Notes under the pieces: generated by a model
What the model saw: the letters and a program-made list of their open reading frames with translations, nothing else
What the model was told of the DNA's origin: nothing
Databases searched by the model: none
Translations under genes and position numbers: made by a program
Shown here: positions 58,838-64,000 of the stretch, piece by piece
Numbering within the stretch: position 1 is the first letter of the stretch
Layout of the letters: the number at the start of each line of letters is the position of its first letter
Assembly: GCF_001704635.1 (NCBI RefSeq)
Contig: NZ_MAXF01000178.1
Location: 1 to 64,000 of the forward strand
From: Streptomyces sparsogenes
GTDB taxonomy: Bacteria > Actinomycetota > Actinomycetes > Streptomycetales > Streptomycetaceae
Direction of reading: 5' to 3'
Length of the DNA stretch: 64,000 nucleotides

Positions 58838-59964
58838 GCGGCCACCGCCGTGCGGGCCGCGAGGACCTCGGTGTAGTGGGTGATCAGCTGGTCCCCGACC
58901 GCCTCCCAGGTGCGGCCCCGGACCGCCTCCCGCCCCGCGGGGCCGAGTGCCGAACGCAGCCGCGGGTCGGCCGCCAGGAGGGACACGGCGCCGGCGACGG
59001 CGGCCGCGTCCCTGGGCGGCACCAGGAGCCCGGTGCGCCCGTGGTCCACCAGGTCGAGCGGGCCGCCGGCCGCGGGGGCGATCACGGGGACGCCGCTGGC
59101 CTGGGCCTCCTGCACCGTCTGGCAGAAGGTCTCCTGCGGGCCGGTGTGCGCGAAGACGTCGAGGGACGCGAAGACGCGCGCCAGCTCGTCGCCGGTGCGC
59201 CGGCCCAGGAAGCGGGCCCCGGGCAGCGCGGCGCGCAGCGCCGGCTCGCTGGGACCGTCCCCGACGACGACCACCCGGACGCCGGGGAGCGCGCAGACGG
59301 GGGCGAGGAGCTCGACGTTCTTCTCGGGCGCGAGCCGGCCGACGTAGCCCACGATCAGCTCGCCGCCGGGGGCCAGGGTCCGGCGCAGCGCGGTGTCGCG
59401 GCGCTCGGGGGTGAAGCGCTCGGCGTCCACACCGCGCGGCCACAGCCGCACCCGCGGCACCCCGTGGTCGTCGAGGTCGCGGGCGGCGGCGGTGGACGGC
59501 GCGAGGGTGCGGTCCGCGGCGGTGTGCACGGCGCGTATCCGCCGCCAGGCGGCGTTCTCGCCGGCGCCGAAGTACGTACGGGCGTAGCCGCCCAGGTCGG
59601 TCTGGTAAACGGCGACGGCGGGGATCCGCAGCCGCAGCGCGGCGGTCATGCCGCGGGCGCCGAGGACGAAGGGGCCGGCGAGGTGCACCACGTCGGGCCG
59701 GTGCGCGCTGAGCGCGGCGGCGAGCCGCCTGCTGGGGAGGGCGACGCGCACCTGGGGGTAGCCGGGCAGGGGCAGGGACGGGATGCGCAGGACGGGATAG
59801 GGGCGGGAGGCGTCGGGATCCGCCGGCCCCTCGCCCGGCCCGGCGGGCGCGATGACGAGCGGATGGTGGCCGCGCCGGTGCAGGTGCCGGGCGGTCTGCA
59901 GGGCGCAGTGGGCCACCCCGTTGACGTCGGGCGGGAAGGATTCGGTGACGATGGCGACACGCAT
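58834..59964 (-). CDS. Glycosyltransferase family 4 (MgtA/PimB-like)
   Basis: The protein has 376 residues. MRVAIVTESFPPDVNGVAHC is the classic start of this mannosyltransferase-like group (S-F-P-P-x-x-N-G). VVHLAGPFVLGARGMTAALR, then IVGYVGRLAPEKNVELLAPV (nucleotide-sugar binding) and TGPQETFCQTVQEAQASGVP (E-x7-E) follow, as in GDP-mannose-dependent MgtA. The length is the usual 370-380. It is the first gene of the three-gene GT-GT-oxoprolinase operon, with ATG 59964 and the 537-bp repeat-bearing gap upstream. A role in mannolipid or phosphatidylinositol mannoside-like synthesis is inferred from family only. Confidence 0.88.
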   Translation of the reverse strand: MRVAIVTESFPPDVNGVAHCALQTARHLHRRGHHPLVIAPAGPGEGPADPDASRPYPVLRIPSLPLPGYPQVRVALPSRRLAAALSAHRPDVVHLAGPFVLGARGMTAALRLRIPAVAVYQTDLGGYARTYFGAGENAAWRRIRAVHTAADRTLAPSTAAARDLDDHGVPRVRLWPRGVDAERFTPERRDTALRRTLAPGGELIVGYVGRLAPEKNVELLAPVCALPGVRVVVVGDGPSEPALRAALPGARFLGRRTGDELARVFASLDVFAHTGPQETFCQTVQEAQASGVPVIAPAAGGPLDLVDHGRTGLLVPPRDAAAVAGAVSLLAADPRLRSALGPAGREAVRGRTWEAVGDQLITHYTEVLAARTAVAA

Positions 59965-60501
59965 ACGGGTGTTCTCGGCGCGCGAGGGGTGGCCCCGGCG
60001 TCGCCCAGCTTTCGCCCCGTGGAACGTCCCATGAGCGTTCGCCCCCGGGCCCGCCGGCCCGGCCGGGCGCCGGGGGCTCCGGCCTCACGGCCGGGGAGCG
60101 ACGGCGTGGCCCTCGGAGTCGGCAGCTCGGCTCGGCCTGAGCCGGCGGCGTACCCCACGACGGGGTCGGCGGCTCCGGCCTCACGACCGGCGACTCGAGC
60201 GGGGCGACGGGTGGCCCTCGATGCCGGGGGCTCGGTCGGGGTCTGCGGTTCGGGCCTCGGAACCGGCGGCGCGGGCGGGGTCTGCGGTTCGGGCCTCGGA
60301 ACCGGCGACTCGGGCCGGGCGGGCGGCGCGCCTCTCACGGCTGGAGGTCGGCGGCGTGCACCTCAGGGGTCGGCGCCGTGGTCCTCGGTGCCGGGGCCGG
60401 GCGGCCGGGGCCGGGCGGCTGGAGGCGGGGCCGACGCGTACGGACGTACGCAAGCCGTTCGCTCTCTCGGGCCGGGCGGCCGAGGCGCAGGGCCTCCGGG
60501 G
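59965..60501. repeat. Non-coding stretch with 39-bp tandem repeats
   Basis: No convincing gene is seen. Two nearly identical 39-bp units beginning GTCTGCGGTTCGGGCCTCGG lie at about 60241-60318, with more diverged relatives on both sides (60060-60240, containing GGCTCCGGCCTCACG twice). The period is a multiple of three, so open frames run through it (about 90 codons on the minus strand), but they encode a low-complexity repeat and lack a good ribosome site. The promoter of the glycosyltransferase operon must lie near 59970-60030. Confidence 0.6.
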
Positions 60502-61926
60502 TCAGACCGATGTCGCGTCGGGGCCGAAGCGGCTGCGGACGGCTGTTTGGACCTCCGCCTCCTCCGCCGGGTCGGCGGCGAGTCTGCGGAGTTGCTCGAC
60601 GACGCGGTCGTCGGCGGTGGCGGCGTGCCGGGCGGCCAGTTCGCGGGTGCTCTCCTCGCAGTCCCAGAGGCACTCGACGGCGAAGCCCGCGCCGAAGGAC
60701 GGATCGGTGGCGGCCAGGGCGCGCGCGGCGCGGCCGCGGAGGTGGGAGGAGGCGGTCTCGCGGTAGATGTGGCGCAGCACGGGCGCGGCGCAGGCGATTC
60801 TCAGGCGTCCGGCGCCGTCGACGAGGGTCCACAGGGCCTGGGCGTCGGGGCCTTCGCCCCGCACCGTGGCGCGCAGGGCGGAGAGCACGAGGGGCGCGTC
60901 GTAGTGGCCGCCCCGGCAGGCGAGCATGGCGGCGGCCGCGGCGCCGAGGGCGTCGGGGCGGGTGGCCCAGAGCCGGGCCCGGTCGAGGGCGGCGACGCTG
61001 CGCATGCGCTCGAAGGCGGCGAGGGCGCCCTGGGAGACCAGTTCGGAGGCGGAGGGGTCGGTGGCGGCCGCTTCGATCAGGTCGAGCACCTCCGGGTCGC
61101 CGGTCTCCGCGAGGTGCCGCAGCGCCGCGGCCCGGGCCGCGTCGGGGGCGGCGGCCGCGGCGGCGAGCAGTTCGGGCCGGTCCTCGGGGCCGGCGACGGC
61201 GGCCAGGCAGCGGGCGGCGGCCTCGGGGCGGCGGGCACCGGGCCGCAGGTCGTCCTCCTGCTGGGCCCACACCAGCACGTCGTGGACGCTCCAGCCGGGG
61301 CGCGGGCCCGAGGGCCGCAGCTGGCGCTGCCAGCGGTCGAAGGATCCGTGTTCCTGGGCGGCGCGCACGCGGGACCCGTGGCGCGGGTCGTCCGCCCACA
61401 GTCGCCAGGGCCGGGGTTCATAGGCGCCGCGCACGGCGGCGGCGAGTTCGGCGTCGCCTTCGGGGGTCCGGGGGAAGCGGCCGAGGACGGCGGGGGCGAG
61501 GGCGCGCAGCCCGGTGTCGTCGTCGCGCAGGGCCAGCTCGTCGAGCGCCCACTGCCAGTTGCCGCCGGTGGCCGCGTAGCGGCGGAGCAGGCGGAGGGCG
61601 TCCTCGCGGCCGTACGAGGCGAGGTGGCCGAGGACGGCGAGGGCGAGGCCGGTGCGCTCCTCGGCGGTGTCGATGAGGTCGTCGGGGTGGAAGAGGTGCT
61701 GTTCGATCTCGTCGAGCCCGGCGTCGAGGTCGAGGCAGAGCCGGGCGTAGTACAGGGAGCGGTTTTCCACCTGCCAGTCGCGCCGGGGGTCGCGCAGCAC
61801 ACAGTGGTGCAGTGCCGCGAGCGCCTCGGCCCGCGGCGCGGCGAGGGCGTGCAGGGTCCCGTCGCCACGGCCTCGCTGCAGGAGGCCGAGCAGGGTGCCG
61901 CTGGGCGCTATGTCTGGATCGAACAT
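60502..61926 (-). CDS. HEAT-repeat protein
   Basis: The protein has about 474 residues. FDPDIAPSGTLLGLLQRGRG then DGTLHALAAPRAEALAALHH is the N-terminus of a conserved Streptomyces HEAT-repeat protein. Helical pairs follow, e.g. AARAAALRHLAETGDPEVLD, HLRGRAARALAATDPSFGAG and ESTRELAARHAATADDRVVE. It is soluble, with no enzymatic motif. HEAT solenoids are protein-binding scaffolds. I place the start at ATG 61926. ATG 61983 would add 19 residues without family support and would cover part of the promoter region. It is divergent from the SpoIIE phosphatase gene. The function is unknown. Confidence 0.8.
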   Translation of the reverse strand: MFDPDIAPSGTLLGLLQRGRGDGTLHALAAPRAEALAALHHCVLRDPRRDWQVENRSLYYARLCLDLDAGLDEIEQHLFHPDDLIDTAEERTGLALAVLGHLASYGREDALRLLRRYAATGGNWQWALDELALRDDDTGLRALAPAVLGRFPRTPEGDAELAAAVRGAYEPRPWRLWADDPRHGSRVRAAQEHGSFDRWQRQLRPSGPRPGWSVHDVLVWAQQEDDLRPGARRPEAAARCLAAVAGPEDRPELLAAAAAAPDAARAAALRHLAETGDPEVLDLIEAAATDPSASELVSQGALAAFERMRSVAALDRARLWATRPDALGAAAAAMLACRGGHYDAPLVLSALRATVRGEGPDAQALWTLVDGAGRLRIACAAPVLRHIYRETASSHLRGRAARALAATDPSFGAGFAVECLWDCEESTRELAARHAATADDRVVEQLRRLAADPAEEAEVQTAVRSRFGPDATSV

Positions 61927-62246
61927 GAGGTCAGCATCCGGTGCGGGGGGTTCGGTGGCAACGGGATTTCCGTCGATCGGCATTCTTGCCGGTGTCCGGG
62001 CGCGATATGCGCGATGAACGCTGATCGACGCCGAGGACCACGGGATCCCGAGCGCCGCAGCCTACCCGGAGGAGTCGATTCCGCCGAGTCGTGCCCGACA
62101 TGCCCCGGAAAGCCACTGGCATATGCCAAAAGCACCACCGGATCGGGTATTGCCAAACCGCTTACGCGACGTCGCACGCTGTGCAAGAGTCGTTACCGGT
62201 CCCTTCCGCACGACCCGGCCGCGCCGTGCCCCTATCGGAGAACGTC
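61927..62246. promoter_or_regulatory. Divergent promoter region with TGGCATATGCCA palindrome
   Basis: This 320-bp stretch has no gene. A perfect 12-bp palindrome, TGGCATATGCCA, lies at 62117-62128, and a related half TTTGGCA lies on the minus strand about 30 bp to the right, at 62153-62159. The pair of TTTGGCA-like boxes is a candidate regulator site for the SpoIIE phosphatase gene. The G/C content is lower here than in the flanking genes. Confidence 0.5.
62117..62128. promoter_or_regulatory. 12-bp perfect palindrome TGGCATATGCCA
   Basis: Exact inverted repeat in the gap between the HEAT-repeat and SpoIIE genes, 119 bp before the phosphatase start. No regulator can be named. Confidence 0.45.
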
Positions 62247-63770
62247 ATGCCGTCCCCCCGCTCCGCGGACCATTCCGCAGCCCAGCCTCCCCACCCCCCG
62301 AGGGACACGGTCGACGCGCTCATCTCCCAGACCCGGCGGCTGCGGGGCGGCGTGGCCGCGGTCCGCCGCGACACCACCGGTGACATCGACCGTACGGACG
62401 ACCTCCAGCAGCGCTGGCAGCGCGCGCTGTGCGACCTGGCGGTCCACCAGCTGGACGATCTGGGCCGGCATCTGGACCAGCTCCGCGAGGGACTGCCCGC
62501 CGACCCACCCCCGCCGCCGGACTCCGCCCACGCCCCCTCCGCCCCCTCCGCCGCACCCTCCGCCGCCGCCTCCGCGCCGGACGCCGGGCCCCGGGAGCGC
62601 GGCTCGCTGCTGAGCCGGGTGGGCAGCGCCGAATGGAATCTCCTCACCGACGCCGTCACCTGGTCGGACGAGCTGTTCCAGATCTTCGGCCGGGCCCCCG
62701 AGGACGGCGGGCTGACCCTGGACGAGCTTCCCTCCTGGGTCTTCTCCGAGGACCAGCCGACCCTGACCGCGCTGGTCACCGACTGTCTGGTCGACGGCAA
62801 GCCGATCGACGGAGAATTCCGCGTCGTGCGCCCCGACGGCGTCGTCCGCACGGTCCACATGTCGGGCGAGCCCGTGCTCGACGAGGACGGCGGCACCGCG
62901 TCCATGTGGGCCGTGCTGCGCGATGTGAGCGAGCTGCGGCGCAGCGAGCGGGCGGTGCGCGAGGCCCGTGACTCAGTGCGGCGCCGACGGGACATCGCGC
63001 GGACCGAGCGCCGGGTCGCGGTCGAGCTGCAGGAGGCCGTGCTGCCGGTGTGGCGCGGCTCCCCGCCGCCCTCCCGGGGGACCACGGCCACGCTGGACCT
63101 CGCCGCCCACTACTTCCCCTCCTCCAGCAGCGCGCAGATCGGCGGCGACTGGTACGACGCGCTCCATCTGCCCGACGGCCGGACCCTGCTCAGCGTCGGC
63201 GACCTCACCGGTCACGGCGTGGCCGCGACCTCGGGCGTGGCCACGCTGCTGGGCGCGGTGCGCGGCATGGCGGTGGCCGGGCTGGAGCCGGGCGCCCTGA
63301 TGGGCTGCCTCAACCAACTGCTGGACACCTCGGCCCGGCCCGCCCTGGGAAGCGCCGTGTGCGGCCGGTACGACCCCGCCACCCGCGCCTTCCTGTGGGC
63401 CCAGGCGGCTCACCCCGCCCCGCTGCTCTTCCGCGGCGGGACGGGGCGCGCCCTCCAGCCCCCGGACGGCGTACTGCTCGGCGCCACGCCGGGCGCGCGG
63501 TACGCCCAGGCCGGTGAGCGGCTGGAGCCGGGCGATCTGCTGGTGCTGCACACCGGAGGGCTCCGGCCGTTCAGCACGCACCCCGACACCAACACCGACA
63601 CTGCTACCGACACGGGCGGCGACACGGGAGCCGAGCGGCTGCTCGGGCTCGCCCCACGGTTCGCCACCGCTCGCAGCGCACAGGAGTGCGTACGGGCCGT
63701 GGTGGAGGCGTTCGACGACGAGCGGCGCGAGGACGACGCGTGTGTGCTGATCGCCAGGGTCGCCCCGTAG
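62247..63770 (+). CDS. PAS-domain SpoIIE-family serine phosphatase
   Basis: The protein has 507 residues. An N-terminal helical part (VDALISQTRRLRGGVAAVRR) and an Ala/Pro/Ser linker precede a PAS domain (about 125-235): SAEWNLLTDAVTWSDELFQI and FRVVRPDGVVRTVHMSGEPV. The SpoIIE PP2C-type phosphatase follows (about 270-505): VAVELQEAVLPVWRGSPPP, AQIGGDWYDALHLPDGRTLL with metal Asp, VGDLTGHGVAATSGVATLLG and ERREDDACVLIARV with the final Asp pair. It dephosphorylates anti-sigma antagonists in stress or development signalling. GGAG precedes ATG 62247. A TDTNTD-like repeat (HPDTNTDTATDTGGDTGAE) is inserted near the C-terminus. Confidence 0.92.
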   Translation: MPSPRSADHSAAQPPHPPRDTVDALISQTRRLRGGVAAVRRDTTGDIDRTDDLQQRWQRALCDLAVHQLDDLGRHLDQLREGLPADPPPPPDSAHAPSAPSAAPSAAASAPDAGPRERGSLLSRVGSAEWNLLTDAVTWSDELFQIFGRAPEDGGLTLDELPSWVFSEDQPTLTALVTDCLVDGKPIDGEFRVVRPDGVVRTVHMSGEPVLDEDGGTASMWAVLRDVSELRRSERAVREARDSVRRRRDIARTERRVAVELQEAVLPVWRGSPPPSRGTTATLDLAAHYFPSSSSAQIGGDWYDALHLPDGRTLLSVGDLTGHGVAATSGVATLLGAVRGMAVAGLEPGALMGCLNQLLDTSARPALGSAVCGRYDPATRAFLWAQAAHPAPLLFRGGTGRALQPPDGVLLGATPGARYAQAGERLEPGDLLVLHTGGLRPFSTHPDTNTDTATDTGGDTGAERLLGLAPRFATARSAQECVRAVVEAFDDERREDDACVLIARVAP

Positions 63771-63835
63771 CGCCCGGCTGTACGCACCCGTAGCGCCTTG
63801 GCCGTACGCCTGTAGACAGCGCCTGTACGCAACGC

Positions 63836-64000
63836 CTATACGGCGGCGGTTTTCCCGTCCCCGCCCGGTGCTCTGCCGCCCGGGATCCTCGCACCCGGGC
63901 CACCCTTGGGCCCCAGCCCTTTCGGTGCCTTCTGCTCGATCTCCTCGCGAAGTCTCCGGATGTCGGGGCGCGAGGAGTAACGGCCGGTGAGCCGGTACAT
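63836..64000 (-). CDS. Small or truncated basic protein at window edge
   Basis: A minus-strand frame ends with TAG at 63836-63838 and reads MYRLTGRYSSRPDIRRLREE with IEQKAPKGLGPKGG later. It is rich in Gly, Arg and Lys. A complete ATG lies exactly at 63998-64000, but the window stops there, so it cannot be decided whether that is the start or an internal Met. I do not recognise it. The gap to the SpoIIE gene (63771-63835) holds several GTACGC repeats. Confidence 0.45.
   Translation of the reverse strand: MYRLTGRYSSRPDIRRLREEIEQKAPKGLGPKGGPGARIPGGRAPGGDGKTAAV

Noticed and set aside
60181..60453. Minus-strand frame with 13-residue repeats (GSEARTADP units)
   Set aside because: It is produced by the 39-bp DNA repeat, has no family match and no ribosome site. 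It is treated as a repeat region.
1..64000. CRISPR arrays, tRNA/rRNA genes, insertion sequences, integrase or phage genes
   Set aside because: No regularly spaced repeats with unique spacers, no tRNA-like cloverleaf with CCA region, and no transposase or integrase motif was recognised on either strand.

Overview
The window is about 74% G+C and almost completely coding. Codons are strongly biased to G/C at the third position, GTG starts are frequent, and several genes look leaderless. The gene families are those of Streptomyces or a close relative: a WhiB regulator, an AfsR-type regulator, a SpoIIE phosphatase, a MEDS anti-sigma-type protein, a twin-arginine lipoprotein, a streptogrisin-like protease, NsrR and a type I PKS. 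No rRNA, tRNA, CRISPR array, insertion sequence or phage gene was seen. The mix of secondary-metabolite, transport and regulatory genes suggests an accessory-rich part of a linear chromosome.

Left third (1-26.7 kb). A truncated FMN reductase lies behind a 26-codon arginine- and cysteine-rich sulfur-type leader peptide. Next is a reverse-strand operon of a GNAT acetyltransferase, an SBP5-type lipoprotein, a permease made of two fused subunits and an MFS transporter. It has no ATPase, and two 15-bp Fur-family-like palindromes lie in it. A complete three-component lipid-linked glycosylation set follows (YfhO-type protein, GT2 flippase-coupled glycosyltransferase, GtrA). Then comes a single-module reducing PKS (KS-AT-DH-ER-KR-ACP) with a divergent stand-alone ketosynthase. 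An NO-response unit (cupin/zinc-ribbon protein, NsrR, flavohemoglobin) has two matching 23-bp operators. A signalling group (ImmA/IrrE peptidase, DUF6545 membrane protein, LuxR-ATPase, XRE regulator) completes this part.

Candidate new system (26.8-29.6 kb). A 55-residue precursor-like peptide is divergent from a class V lanthipeptide-type kinase (LxmK-like) and a HopA1/LxmY-like protein. Its last third is an uninterrupted run of Ser, Thr, Ile and Leu and it has no cysteine at all. It therefore cannot form lanthionine or aminovinyl-cysteine. I infer a dehydration-only, dehydrobutyrine-rich RiPP. This is the most interesting feature of the window.

Middle (29.6-46.3 kb). This holds an enoyl-CoA hydratase-like protein, a Cys-rich pentapeptide protein, an AfsR-like regulator, a GNAT protein and an SAM methyltransferase. 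An epoxide-hydrolase-like protein, a MEDS/ATPase protein and a LysR regulator facing a SnoaL-monooxygenase-hydrolase operon follow. A secreted EEP-family phosphodiesterase, a membrane acyltransferase and nicotinate phosphoribosyltransferase with a DUF1876 protein close this part.

Right third (46.3-64 kb). This holds a membrane-anchored streptogrisin, a Tat lipoprotein and a DinB protein. An iron/redox group contains a CDGSH protein, a HemK2-like methyltransferase, a Rieske-FAD oxidoreductase, a heme-oxygenase-fold enzyme and WhiB. A 5-oxoprolinase-type enzyme is translationally coupled to two glycosyltransferases. A HEAT-repeat protein, a PAS-SpoIIE phosphatase and a truncated small gene end the window.
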